Source of the DNA: Rhodobacterales bacterium LSUCC0031
GTDB lineage: Bacteria > Pseudomonadota > Alphaproteobacteria > Rhodobacterales > Rhodobacteraceae
Direction of reading: 5' to 3'
Length of the DNA: 64,000 bases
Assembly: GCA_015689735.1 (NCBI GenBank)
Contig: WVSP01000001.1
Span: 980,001 to 1,044,000 of the forward strand
Below, in pieces: positions 1 through 8,306 of the stretch. Made by a program: the position numbers and the translations under genes. Numbering within the stretch: the stretch's first letter is position 1; every line of letters starts with the position of its first letter. The notes under the pieces are model-generated. The model was not told the DNA's origin. It searched no databases and saw nothing but the letters and a program-made list of their open reading frames with translations.

Positions 1-1
1 C

Positions 2-364
2 TTGGCCTTTGCGATGGGCATGGCGGCGCATGTCTGGCGCGACCGGCTTGTGTTGCGCCCCGTCATGGCCGTCGTGGCCTTGCCATTGATCGTGGTGCTG
101 CCTTGGGGACTTGCCGTGGCGGTTCTGGCCTATGCCTGCCTGTCGGTCGCCCTTTGCGCGCCAGAGCGCGCGCTGTCTGCCGATCTCTCTTATGGGGTGT
201 ATATCTATGGTTGGCCGGTTGCGCAGACGATTGTCCACCTCCATCCTGGGCTTGACCCCTTGGCGTTGGCGGCTACGAGCCTTGCGGCGACGGTACCCTT
301 TGCGGTGTTCAGTTGGTACGCAGTCGAGCGTCCGGCGCTTGCGCGCCGATGGGCGCGGGTCTAG
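2..364 (+). CDS. Acyltransferase-3 family membrane protein, C-terminal part only
   Basis: The reading frame is open at the left edge, so only about the last 120 residues are present and the true start lies outside the window. What remains is a run of hydrophobic segments ending in a YGVYIYGWPVAQ segment and a final helix closing with W-YAVERPALARR. This is the usual end of OafA/YrhL-type acyltransferase-3 proteins, in which a membrane protein O-acetylates (or O-succinylates) a glycan. The next gene starts 3 bp after the stop, so the two are probably one transcript and this enzyme probably decorates the polysaccharide made by the locus. The catalytic N-terminal histidine region cannot be seen. 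Confidence 0.75.
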   Translation: MAFAMGMAAHVWRDRLVLRPVMAVVALPLIVVLPWGLAVAVLAYACLSVALCAPERALSADLSYGVYIYGWPVAQTIVHLHPGLDPLALAATSLAATVPFAVFSWYAVERPALARRWARV

Positions 365-367
365 TCG

Positions 368-1681
368 ATGCAGGCCGTCGCCCACCCACAGGTGCGCAGG
401 ATATTCGGCGTGCCGGTTGTCATCGCGGTGTTTCTCGTTGCGATGATGTTGCCGACTGCGGTTTCCGTCAACCTTGGCGGCTTGCGCTTGTCGGCCTACC
501 GCGTGGTGCTGATCGTGTTGTTCCTGCCGATGCTGGTGCAGCTTTTCTCCGGGCGCAAAGGGCGGGTACACCTGTTCGATGTGCTGGTCTTTGCACATTG
601 CGCATGGGCGGTGCTCGCCTTAATCAAATGGGGCGGCTTCGCCCGTGGGATCGAGTCAGGCGGCATCTATGTCGTGGAATTTGCCGGCGCATATCTGCTG
701 GCGCGCCTCTATATCCGTTCTTTTCACGATTTCGCAGCCATGGCGCGGGCCTATGTTGGGCTTGTGCTTGCGACCTTGGTATTTACCATTCCGGAGGCGC
801 TGACCGGGATCCATTTCCTGCATGATGGCATCTCCGGCGCGCTCGGCGGGCCGATGGCTCCCTATATCGACCCGCGGATGGGGCTTGAGCGCACCTTTGG
901 CCCCTTTGATCATCCTATCCTTTACGGTGTTTTCTCGGCTGCGGCCTTTTCGCTGGCCTACTTCGTCGTGGCAGAGCGGCGATTGCTGAATTTCAAGGGT
1001 ATGGCCAAGGTCACGGGCGTTGGGCTCGCAACTTTCATGTCGGCCTCGGGTGGGCCTTATGTCGTCTTGATGATGCAAGGTTTCGTGGCAGCCTGGCAGC
1101 GTGTCTTGGGCGAGGTCCAAGGCCGGTGGGCCGCGCTCTTTACGATGTTTGCGATGATGTACATCGCGATCGATCTTTTCTCGGCCAAAACGCCTTTTCA
1201 CGTCTTCGTCAATAACTTCACCTTTTCGCGGCAATCCGCCTACAACCGCATCTTGATTTTCGAGTTCGGCTCGGCCGAGGTCGCGCGCCACCCGTTTTTC
1301 GGGATCGGCCTTGGCGACTGGGAGCGGCCATCATGGATGTCCGACAGCATGGACAATTTCTGGTTGGTTACAGCGGTACGCTATGGGCTTCCGGCCTTGT
1401 TCTTGCTTATGGCGCTGCTCTTGGGGCTGGTTTGGGCCGTCGGACAACGCAAGGATTTGCCGCCCGAATGGCGGCGTGCGCGCCATGCTTGGGCCTTCAC
1501 GCTTTTTGGCATCACTGTTGCCGCGGCGACCGTGCATCTTTGGAACGCGCTCTTTGTGCTGTTCTTGTTTCTCATCGGATCGGGGGCATGGCTGCTTGAC
1601 GCGCGGCCGACCCTTGCCCGCCCCACGCCATCGGCGTTGGCATCGCAAAGACGGGCTGTGCAACCCGATCGCCTGTTTTGA
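368..1681 (+). CDS. O-antigen ligase/polymerase-like (Wzy/WaaL/ExoQ type) membrane protein
   Basis: A 437-residue protein with about ten hydrophobic segments and a large loop in the second half. It holds the FGPFDHPILYG segment and a later HPFFGIGLGDW segment, the latter resembling the conserved region of O-antigen ligase-family proteins. Members either polymerise lipid-linked repeat units in the periplasm or transfer finished glycan to an acceptor, and sequence alone does not separate the two. It begins 3 bp after the acyltransferase and is followed 24 bp later by a GT2 gene. A second, better WaaL-like protein begins at 62794, so this one is the more likely polymerase, as an inference. Confidence 0.7.
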   Translation: MQAVAHPQVRRIFGVPVVIAVFLVAMMLPTAVSVNLGGLRLSAYRVVLIVLFLPMLVQLFSGRKGRVHLFDVLVFAHCAWAVLALIKWGGFARGIESGGIYVVEFAGAYLLARLYIRSFHDFAAMARAYVGLVLATLVFTIPEALTGIHFLHDGISGALGGPMAPYIDPRMGLERTFGPFDHPILYGVFSAAAFSLAYFVVAERRLLNFKGMAKVTGVGLATFMSASGGPYVVLMMQGFVAAWQRVLGEVQGRWAALFTMFAMMYIAIDLFSAKTPFHVFVNNFTFSRQSAYNRILIFEFGSAEVARHPFFGIGLGDWERPSWMSDSMDNFWLVTAVRYGLPALFLLMALLLGLVWAVGQRKDLPPEWRRARHAWAFTLFGITVAAATVHLWNALFVLFLFLIGSGAWLLDARPTLARPTPSALASQRRAVQPDRLF

Positions 1682-1705
1682 CCGGCACCACCAAGGAGAC
1701 CCCGG

Positions 1706-2641
1706 ATGGATCTGTCCATAGTCATCGTCAACTGGAACACCCGCGATTTGCTGCGCGATTGCCTTGGATCGGTCTTTCAAGGGCTTGGCGCGCTCAAGGC
1801 TGAAGTTCTCGTGGTGGACAATGCCTCGAGCGATGGGTCTTGCGCGATGCTGCGCCAACTGTTCCCACAGGTGCATCTGATCGAGAATGAACACAATCTT
1901 GGCTTTGCGGCTGGCAACAATGTTGCGCTGCGCCGTGCCAAAGGGCGGCATGTGCTGCTGCTGAACACCGATACGCTGGTGCGCGGGCATGTCTTGCCCG
2001 AAGCGGTCGCATGGCTTGATCTGCATCCCGATGTGGCTGTGATGGGGCCACGCGTTTTGAACGGCGACGGGAGCGTACAGCCCTCATGCAGCGCCTTTCC
2101 GTCGCTCTTCTTTCTTGCGATGCAGACCTTTGGCCTCACCCGGTTCGGGGCGCTCGACCGCTATCGCATGACGGGCTGGGATCGCTTGACCGAGCGGCGG
2201 GTCGATGTGATTTCAGGGGCGGCGATGTTCGTGCGACGCAGCGCGATGGCGGCCGTCGGCCTGCTTGATGAGGCGTTCTTCTTTTATGGAGAGGAAACCG
2301 ACTGGTGTCGCCGGTTCAAAAAGGCAGGTTGGAAAATCGTCTTTGCGCCGATCCCCGAGATCGTGCATTTCGGCAATGGTGCGGCAGGAAAGCTGAACCA
2401 TCGCCGCGACGTCTTGATGACGCAAGGTACAACGCGGCTGCATCGAAAACATGGCGGGTTGCTGGCAGGGCTTGTGTGTTTTGCGCTTTTATCGGCCCAT
2501 AATACCTCGCGCGCGGTGTTGTGGAGCGTTCTCTCGGTGTTGCGGCGTCCCGGTGCCGCTGCGCGTGCGCGCCATTTTGCAGCCGTTGTCGCCGATCTGC
2601 CGCAGGCATGGCCGAGGCCGTCTCGGGGGGCTACACAGTGA
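1706..2641 (+). CDS. Glycosyltransferase family 2 (rhamnosyltransferase-like)
   Basis: A 311-residue GT-A fold transferase. The N-terminus reads [13 protein letters not shown], then [10 protein letters not shown] (nucleotide-binding Asp), NLGFAAGNN, and a LLNTDT motif near residue 90 that fills the DxD role. The central region [11 protein letters not shown], followed by EETDWCRR, carries the acidic catalytic-base segment. This pattern is common in WbbL/rhamnosyltransferase-like GT2 proteins that extend lipid-linked glycans on the cytoplasmic side. An AGGAG-type ribosome site precedes the ATG. The stop codon overlaps the GTG of the next gene, implying translational coupling. The donor sugar is not predictable with confidence. 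Confidence 0.85.
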   Translation: MDLSIVIVNWNTRDLLRDCLGSVFQGLGALKAEVLVVDNASSDGSCAMLRQLFPQVHLIENEHNLGFAAGNNVALRRAKGRHVLLLNTDTLVRGHVLPEAVAWLDLHPDVAVMGPRVLNGDGSVQPSCSAFPSLFFLAMQTFGLTRFGALDRYRMTGWDRLTERRVDVISGAAMFVRRSAMAAVGLLDEAFFFYGEETDWCRRFKKAGWKIVFAPIPEIVHFGNGAAGKLNHRRDVLMTQGTTRLHRKHGGLLAGLVCFALLSAHNTSRAVLWSVLSVLRRPGAAARARHFAAVVADLPQAWPRPSRGATQ

Positions 2642-3891
2642 TCAAGCTTGTCTTGCTGGCACCCAATATCGACGGCACTGACGTCGGCGAAGCATTGATG
2701 GCCTTCAAATGGGCCGAAGCGCTATCTCAGCGCACGGAATTGACGGTCTTGACCTTTCAACGGCCGGGTCGTGCAGCGGTGGCACAGCAATTGCCGCAGG
2801 CGCGCGTGATTACCTGGCCCGAGCCGGGCTGGGCGATGAAACATGAACGGCTCAACGCGATGCTCAAACCCGCCTGGCCGATTTATGCCGCCCATGTGCG
2901 CCGCTGGATGCGTGCTGCCTTGGGGCGGGGTGAACGCTTTGACATCGCGCATCAGCTGATGCCACAGGCCGCGCGCTATCCCAGCCCGTTGCGGCATTTT
3001 GCGGTCCCCTATGTCATCGGGCCGCTTGGTGGTGCGCTGAATACCCCCCCCGCATTTCGGGCCGAAGTTGCGGCCGCCCCGCTCTTCACACGGCTGCGCG
3101 TGCTTGACCAAATCCGGTTCCGTCATGATCCATGGCTGCGCCAAAGCTATGCGCGCGCGGCCTGTATCTTGGGTGTGGCACCCTATATGCGCGATGTTTT
3201 GGCCGATATTCCGCTGCGTCGGTTTGAAACGGTCTTAGAATTGGGGGTGGACGATGTAGCCCCCGACAAGGCCCGTCCGACGGATCATGACAGCTTGCGG
3301 GTCTTGCATGTGGGGCGCGCAGTGCGCACCAAGGGGTTGCGCGATGTGATCCGTGCCTTGGCGCTCCTGACCGATTTGCCTGGCATCACCCTCACCAGCG
3401 CCGGTGCGGGTGAAGAGCTTGAACCCTGCAAGGCCGAGGCCCAACGCCTTGGTGTCAGCCAGCGTGTGCAGTTCTTGGGCCGTATTCCCCGTGCTGAGGT
3501 CGAAGCGCTGTATCAATCCCACGATCTGTTTTGTTTTCCCTCGTTTCGGGAACCAGCGGGGGGAGTCCTTTACGAGGCGATGCGCCATGGCTTGCCCGTT
3601 GTGACCGCGAACCGGGGTGGGCCGGGCTGGATTGTCGATGATGCATCGGGTGTGCGCCTCGCGGTGACCGATCCCGACACCTATGCCCGCGATATCGCGC
3701 AAGCGCTGCGGCGTTTGGCAGGCGACGCTGCCTTGCGCGCGCGCATGGGCCAAGCGGCGCGTGCCAAGGTCTTGGCCGAGGGCCTTTGGTCGGCCAAGGC
3801 GGATCGGATGGTCGCGCTCTACCATGTGGTTGCAGGTGACCATAATGCGCAAACACCTATTCAAAGGGATAGGACGACCTGTGCCGAATAG
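2638..3891 (+). CDS. Glycosyltransferase family 4
   Basis: I start this gene at the GTG at 2638, which overlaps the previous stop by 4 bp (GTGA). An open frame reaches further upstream, but that part lies inside the GT2 gene and has no protein-like character. The 417-residue product has a GT-B layout: an N-terminal acceptor domain with VIGPLGG, then a C-terminal donor domain with LHVGRAVRTKGLRDVI, AGEELEPCKAEA and an E-x7-E-like segment (SFREPAGGVLYEAM). It is a retaining transferase acting on a lipid-linked intermediate in the cytoplasm. The 3' end overlaps the first copy of an 87-bp repeated sequence. Confidence 0.85.
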   Translation: MIKLVLLAPNIDGTDVGEALMAFKWAEALSQRTELTVLTFQRPGRAAVAQQLPQARVITWPEPGWAMKHERLNAMLKPAWPIYAAHVRRWMRAALGRGERFDIAHQLMPQAARYPSPLRHFAVPYVIGPLGGALNTPPAFRAEVAAAPLFTRLRVLDQIRFRHDPWLRQSYARAACILGVAPYMRDVLADIPLRRFETVLELGVDDVAPDKARPTDHDSLRVLHVGRAVRTKGLRDVIRALALLTDLPGITLTSAGAGEELEPCKAEAQRLGVSQRVQFLGRIPRAEVEALYQSHDLFCFPSFREPAGGVLYEAMRHGLPVVTANRGGPGWIVDDASGVRLAVTDPDTYARDIAQALRRLAGDAALRARMGQAARAKVLAEGLWSAKADRMVALYHVVAGDHNAQTPIQRDRTTCAE

Positions 3892-3948
3892 CCGATAGGC
3901 TCGCTTTTCGCCCGGTAACATCCGATCACCAGGCTGATGTATCGAAAG
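3862..3948. repeat. Copy A of a diverged 87-bp intergenic repeat (upstream of the Alg14-like gene)
   Basis: This segment aligns with 7633-7719. The first 61 bases align without gaps and about 43 match; a one-base indel follows, then a TGTATCGA block. Shared blocks are CAAA-GGATAG, CCTGTGCC-AAT-GCC, TTTCGC followed by GTAACATC, and CTGTATCGA. Copy A begins inside the last codons of the GT4 gene and ends about 37 bp before the Alg14-like start. The position in front of both halves of a two-subunit enzyme suggests a shared promoter or regulator site. That function is inference. Confidence 0.6.
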
Positions 3949-3984
3949 TGCATGAAACGCATATTCGATACAGGAAAAAAGCCA

Positions 3985-4452
3985 ATGTTGATCTCCTCAC
4001 CCAAGCGCCCCGTTATTCTGGCCGTGTCCTCGGGTGGTGGCCATTGGGTGCAGTTGCAGCGATTGACGCCTGCTTTTGCCGGGGCCGAGGTGCATTACGC
4101 GACCACCGATGCCACGGCCAGCGCACAGGCCTTGGATGGTCAGGTGCATCTCTATCCCGATGCCAACAAGGATACGCCCTTGCGCTTGCTGGCCTGTGTT
4201 TTGTGCATGGTCTGGATCGTGCTGCGTGTGCGGCCTGATGTGGTCGTCTCCACCGGGGCGGCTGGTGGCTTTCTGGCCATTCGCCTCGCGCGGCTGATCG
4301 GTGCGCGTTCCATGTTCATCGACTCTATTGCCAATGCCCGCGACCTCTCGATCTCAGCGCGTCTCGCCTTGGGGGTGGCTGACCGGGTCCTGTCGCAGTG
4401 GCCCGGCGTGGCTGCGCTGACCGGCGCCGAATATCGCGGCGCCGTGATCTGA
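3985..4452 (+). CDS. Alg14/PssD-like subunit of a two-component glycosyltransferase
   Basis: A 155-residue protein starting at the ATG preceded by AGGAAAAAA; an in-frame ATG at 3937 is less well supported. It begins VILAVSSGGGHWVQLQRL, the N-terminal half of a split GT-B enzyme, and contains RPDVVVSTGAAGGFLAIRLA. In eukaryotes Alg14 anchors the catalytic Alg13 to the membrane; bacterial PssD/PssE and EpsE/F-type pairs add the second sugar to a lipid-linked unit. The Alg13-like partner is not adjacent but lies 3.3 kb downstream at 7773, beyond a GT2 and an RTX gene, which is unusual for this pair. Confidence 0.85.
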   Translation: MLISSPKRPVILAVSSGGGHWVQLQRLTPAFAGAEVHYATTDATASAQALDGQVHLYPDANKDTPLRLLACVLCMVWIVLRVRPDVVVSTGAAGGFLAIRLARLIGARSMFIDSIANARDLSISARLALGVADRVLSQWPGVAALTGAEYRGAVI

Positions 4453-4480
4453 GCTGCACTTTGATCGTAAGGACACTGCC

Positions 4481-5401
4481 ATGATCCGATCGCCCCAAAC
4501 CGTGCGCGTGCGGCCTGTTGTGAAAACGAGGGGTGCATGCCGTGCTGCATCCTGTCGCGCGACCATCATCATTCCAGCCCATAACGAGGCGGCCGTGATT
4601 GCCCGCACGCTGCACCCGTTGCGTGCGCTGGTTCACGCCGAAACCGTCAAGCTCGTGGTCGTCGCAAACGGATGCAGCGATGACACTGCGCAAATCGCGG
4701 TCAGGCTATGTCCAAAGGCCGTGGTCCTCGAGACCGCTATCCCGGGAAAAACGCATGCGCTGAACTTGGGGCTTGCCCATGCACAGCGTGATCTGCCCCT
4801 GATCTGCATCGACGCCGATCTTTTGGTCAGCCCTGCCTCGATCTTGGCCTTGGCCTTGGCGATCGAGGCGGGCGCCGATGCCGCAATCGGCCGGATGGAG
4901 GTCGATGTTGTCGGTGCTTCAGCCGTCGTGCGGGCGTATCAGCGCGCTTGGGCGCACAACCCCTATTTCGCTGCGGGCAAGTTCGGCGGTGTTTTCGCCT
5001 TGTCGCCCCAAGCGGTAGACCGCTTGTTTCCGCTGCCCGATGTCGTCGGCGATGACGAATTCTTGCGCCGCTCGATCCCGACGGAAGACGTCGCGCTGGT
5101 GGCGGATTGTTGCTTTGTCGCCCAATCCCCGCGCAGCCTTTCAAGCCTGTTTGCCACGCGGAAGCGAGCATTGCGCGGTGCGCGGCAGTTGGGCGCCATG
5201 GGCCTTTCCACCCCGCGATCGGGTGCGTTGCGCGCCATGCTCATGGCCTATGCAAAGCGGCCTTGGGCGCTGGCGGAGTTTTTCGTTTTTCTTGCCATTT
5301 CGGTTGCCGTGCGGCTGAGCCTCGCCTTGGAAGCCAAGGGCAGACAAACGCATTGGGAACGCGATCTGACCACGCGCAGTCTGCCTGTGGTGGCACCATG
5401 A
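4481..5401 (+). CDS. Glycosyltransferase family 2
   Basis: A 306-residue GT-A protein: ATIIIPAHNEAAVIARTL near residue 28, VVANGCSDDT, then CIDADLLV (DxD) near residue 110. A central AAGKFGGVFALS segment leads to the DDEFLRR acidic catalytic motif. A hydrophobic stretch near the C-terminus (WALAEFFVFLAISVAVRLSL) suggests membrane attachment. The leading 25 residues are basic and poorly conserved-looking, so the real start may be an internal codon. It sits between the Alg14-like gene and the RTX gene and probably belongs to the same assembly operon. Confidence 0.8.
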   Translation: MIRSPQTVRVRPVVKTRGACRAASCRATIIIPAHNEAAVIARTLHPLRALVHAETVKLVVVANGCSDDTAQIAVRLCPKAVVLETAIPGKTHALNLGLAHAQRDLPLICIDADLLVSPASILALALAIEAGADAAIGRMEVDVVGASAVVRAYQRAWAHNPYFAAGKFGGVFALSPQAVDRLFPLPDVVGDDEFLRRSIPTEDVALVADCCFVAQSPRSLSSLFATRKRALRGARQLGAMGLSTPRSGALRAMLMAYAKRPWALAEFFVFLAISVAVRLSLALEAKGRQTHWERDLTTRSLPVVAP

Positions 5402-5632
5402 GCGCCCCTCTTTTTGCCACTTGTCGCAGCTTTTCCGCCGCCTGCCATGCAGCCGGATCACCGCGCAGCCCGCGCGGCATTGGCATGCGCAATGACGCCC
5501 AAGGCTGTGACTTAGGACCTTTCACCCATTCCATGAATATCGGCCCGTCGCCGCGAAGCGCGGCCCTCACAGGCCAAACCAATAGCCAATAACGCTGCTC
5601 TTGGCAGACAACCCGACAAAGGAAACGACACG

Positions 5633-7348
5633 ATGACAAACTTTATTGGAACCTCTGGACATGACCAGATCAGCGGCACAAGCGGCACTGATTTCGTCTT
5701 GGGCGGTGCTGGCAATGACACCATCCTTGGCGGAGATGGCGCGGATGCTATTTTTGGCGGCCTTGGGGAAGGCGAGTCACTCTCCAGTGGCGTAAGTGAC
5801 GATGACATCATCTTTGGCGAAGGCGGTGACGATACCCTCGCCGGGCATATGGGTAATGACAGTATCGATGGCGGTGCGGGTGACGACACCATTTACGGCG
5901 ATGGCGGCGATCCGGCGAACCCCGACCTTAGCAGCGATACCCTGCGCGGCGGCGATGGGAATGATGCGCTTTACGGCGGGGCAGGCAGCGACAGCCTTTA
6001 TGGCGATGACGGCAATGACATCCTGTCCGGGGAAGCGGATGATGACCACCTCAGCGGTGGCGCGGGCAGCGACGTCATGGATGGCGGATCGGGTGCCGAC
6101 ACGCTTCACATCGGCGGCGGTGACACGGCCCATGGGGGTGCCGGTCAAGATCTCTTCGTGCTCGATACGCTCAACATGGCCCATTGCGATGTGATCACCA
6201 TCGATGGTGGCGCGGACGCAGACGTCCTCGACCTCACCGGCGCCGTGATGCTGTCGCGCAACGATACGCTCGACGCCGATGCCGACAGCTATACCGGCAC
6301 GGCCATTTTGTTGACGACAACGGGACAACAAGTGGTCATCAACTATGCCGAGATCGAGACCATCTTGGCCGATGCCACCCTTCCGGGGCCAGTGAACGGG
6401 ACCGAGGGCAACGACAATATGGGGGTCGGCTATCGCGATATCCATGGCGACCAGATCGATGGGCGCGATGGTCCGCATGACATCATCCTGGCCGGTGGTG
6501 GCAACGACAAGGTGACCGCAGGGATCGGCGATGACGTGATCTATGGCGGGGCGGGCAATGATTTCATCCGCGCCGGTACCGGCAATGATACGCTTCGTGG
6601 CGAGGATGGCGACGATGTCTTGGACGGTCAAGCCGGGGCCGATGTCATGGAAGGCGGTCTTGGCGATGATGTCTATTACATCGACCAAGCGGGCGATGTG
6701 ATCATCGAGGCCGAGAACAGCGGCCATGACAAGGTGATCTCGACCATCTCGTTTAGTCTCGACGCGCATTTCGAAGAGCTGTGGCTGAGGGGCGCCAGCG
6801 CTCTTACCGCCGATGGCAACGCGTTGGACAACAAGATCGTCGGCAACCAGAATAACAACACCATCCAGGGCTTTGGCGGGCGCGACGAGTTGTTCGGCGG
6901 GCTGGGTGACGATTTCATCTTTGGCGGCGATGGAAATGACCTGATCTGGGGCGATGCCGGCCATGATATGCTCTACGGTGGCGATGGTGACGACAAGCTC
7001 TTTGGCGGCGCTGGCCAAGACAGCATTTTTGGCGGCGCAGGCGCAGATAGTATCACTGCCGGTCTTGGTGGCGGGGTCATCGATGGTGGGGCTGGTAACG
7101 ACCTTTTGGGCGCCAATGGCGGTGCCGATGTCTTCCACTTCGCCTTTGGCAGCGGTCAAGACATCATCAAGCACTTCAACGCGGCCCAAGATCGTCTGGT
7201 TTTCTCGGGTGTGGTCTCCGAAGACCTGGTTGTCCAGCAAAGTGGCGCCAATCTGGTGATCAACTGGGGCGACAGTGACCAGCTGACCATCGTGCGATGG
7301 ACCGCGGCATCGCTTGATCCGGGGGACTTGCCCTTCGACTTCATCTAG
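5633..7348 (+). CDS. RTX calcium-binding repeat protein (secreted, hemolysin-type repeats)
   Basis: A 571-residue, strongly acidic protein made almost entirely of glycine-rich nonapeptides of the GGxGxDxux type. They fall in two blocks, roughly residues 20-170 and 285-350, with a further run at about 420-500. Between the later blocks is the common linker with YYIDQAGDVIIE and NALDNKIVGN. Such repeats bind calcium outside the cell, and the proteins normally leave through a type I secretion system using an uncleaved C-terminal signal. No enzyme domain is visible, so a structural or matrix role with the polysaccharide is the simplest reading. No type I secretion genes are in the window. The long open frame on the opposite strand is a codon-bias shadow. 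Confidence 0.85.
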   Translation: MTNFIGTSGHDQISGTSGTDFVLGGAGNDTILGGDGADAIFGGLGEGESLSSGVSDDDIIFGEGGDDTLAGHMGNDSIDGGAGDDTIYGDGGDPANPDLSSDTLRGGDGNDALYGGAGSDSLYGDDGNDILSGEADDDHLSGGAGSDVMDGGSGADTLHIGGGDTAHGGAGQDLFVLDTLNMAHCDVITIDGGADADVLDLTGAVMLSRNDTLDADADSYTGTAILLTTTGQQVVINYAEIETILADATLPGPVNGTEGNDNMGVGYRDIHGDQIDGRDGPHDIILAGGGNDKVTAGIGDDVIYGGAGNDFIRAGTGNDTLRGEDGDDVLDGQAGADVMEGGLGDDVYYIDQAGDVIIEAENSGHDKVISTISFSLDAHFEELWLRGASALTADGNALDNKIVGNQNNNTIQGFGGRDELFGGLGDDFIFGGDGNDLIWGDAGHDMLYGGDGDDKLFGGAGQDSIFGGAGADSITAGLGGGVIDGGAGNDLLGANGGADVFHFAFGSGQDIIKHFNAAQDRLVFSGVVSEDLVVQQSGANLVINWGDSDQLTIVRWTAASLDPGDLPFDFI

Positions 7349-7433
7349 CGCGTGCCTGCCCGCACCCGCCGAAGGCGCGATATCCCGCTGGAGTTCGACC
7401 TTGGACGGGTTACTCCCACGGGCCTAGACCCAA

Positions 7434-7467
7434 GATGCGCCGCCCCAGCACCAAGGGGCGGCGTATC
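7434..7467 (+). terminator. Stem-loop after the RTX gene, possible terminator
   Basis: CGCCGCCCC at 7438-7446 pairs perfectly with GGGGCGGCG at 7455-7463 around an 8-base loop. The stem extends to 13 pairs (7434-7467) with one G-U pair. It sits 86 bp after the RTX stop. There is no uridine run downstream, so it could be a weak or Rho-assisted terminator, or an mRNA-stabilising hairpin. Confidence 0.5.
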
Positions 7468-7632
7468 CCTTGTCATGCTGGGCAAGATCGCATCACGACA
7501 CGGTAGGCGTTGCGAGGTCTGGTGTCGGTTGCCCCCCAGTGGCGCTGGCCGAAGAACCTAGCAGAACCGGCGTTTTGGGCGCCGTCCTATCCGTCGGCGT
7601 TAACCATTTTTCACAATGCGCGCTGTCCTAGC

Positions 7633-7719
7633 CAAAAGGATAGATAGCCCTGTGCCTAATTGCCCTCGGCCTTCCGTTTCGCTTCGTAACATCGCGCGCG
7701 CCCCTCCTGTATCGAGAGC
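7633..7719. repeat. Copy B of the diverged 87-bp intergenic repeat (upstream of the Alg13-like gene)
   Basis: Partner of the copy at 3862-3948, with the same order and spacing of the shared blocks; about 70 percent identity over the first 61 bases by hand alignment. It ends 53 bp before the Alg13-like start. Unlike copy A it lies wholly between genes, so conservation by coding constraint is not the explanation. Confidence 0.6.
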
Positions 7720-7772
7720 AAGGTAAATTTCCTGTCGCGCCTGATGCGTGACGCGGCATGCAGGGCGTAACG

Positions 7773-8303
7773 ATGATCTTTGCTACAGTTGGCACACAAT
7801 TGCCCTTTGATCGGCTGCTCATTGGCCTTGATGGCTGGGCTGCAAAAAACCCTGGTATTCCGATCATTGCCCAAACCGGCGCGACCAAGCATCGTTTTCG
7901 CTACATCGAAACGGTTAGCCATCTCAGCCAGTCGGCATTTCATAATCATTTTGCCGCCGCGCGCCTTGTCGTGGGCCATGCTGGTATGGGGACGATCCTG
8001 TCAGCCGCCGAGCTGGGCAAGCCGCTGATCTTGATGCCGCGTCGCGCCAAGTTTGGCGAGCATCGCAATGACCATCAGCAAGATACGCTGCGCGAGATGT
8101 CCCGGCTGTCAAATATCACCGTCGCCGAGGATGGTGAGGCGCTTCACCTCGCGCTCGATAAGGCCTTGGCCTGCGGCTTTGTCGTGACCGGCACCGAGAG
8201 TCCAAGCCAACCTGATACCTTGAGCCCCCTGATCGACGAGATCCGCGATTTCGTCTGGGAGGGGTGCTGCCCGTCCCCCCGTGCAGCGTCACGGATCGGT
8301 TGA
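7773..8303 (+). CDS. Alg13/PssE-like catalytic subunit of a two-component glycosyltransferase
   Basis: A 176-residue protein beginning MIFATVGTQLPFDRLL, the C-terminal (donor-binding) half of a split GT-B enzyme. It carries AQTGATKH, VVGHAGMGTILSAAELGKPLILMPR and the HRNDHQQDT segment typical of Alg13, PssE and MurG C-terminal domains. I prefer the ATG at 7773 to the one 15 bp upstream because the family starts there. It needs an Alg14-like membrane partner, which is encoded at 3985. The Wzc-like gene begins 3 bp after its stop, so the two are probably cotranscribed. Confidence 0.85.
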   Translation: MIFATVGTQLPFDRLLIGLDGWAAKNPGIPIIAQTGATKHRFRYIETVSHLSQSAFHNHFAAARLVVGHAGMGTILSAAELGKPLILMPRRAKFGEHRNDHQQDTLREMSRLSNITVAEDGEALHLALDKALACGFVVTGTESPSQPDTLSPLIDEIRDFVWEGCCPSPRAASRIG

Positions 8304-8306
8304 GCC

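Larger units (their letters stand above)
7349..7772. other. Intergenic region between the RTX gene and the Alg13-like gene
   Basis: About 420 bp without a convincing gene. It contains the 13-pair stem-loop at 7434-7467 and the second copy of the 87-bp repeat at 7633-7719. A promoter for the Alg13-like/Wzc-like operon is expected here, but no clear -35/-10 pair was identified. Confidence 0.6.

Noticed and set aside
5398-5592. A 64-residue frame whose ATG overlaps the stop of the GT2 gene
   Set aside because: Despite the overlap it has no recognisable domain and no periodic or hydrophobic structure, and the composition looks like out-of-frame GC-rich DNA.
5690-7130. Short-period repeats that could suggest a CRISPR or tandem-repeat array
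   Set aside because: The periodicity is 27 bases and in frame, explained by RTX nonapeptides; there are no unique spacers of constant length.
5777-7240. A 487-residue open frame on the minus strand opposite the RTX gene
   Set aside because: The long frame is a mirror of the GGxGxDxux codons on the other strand. Its sequence is a low-complexity V/I/A/D pattern with no family.
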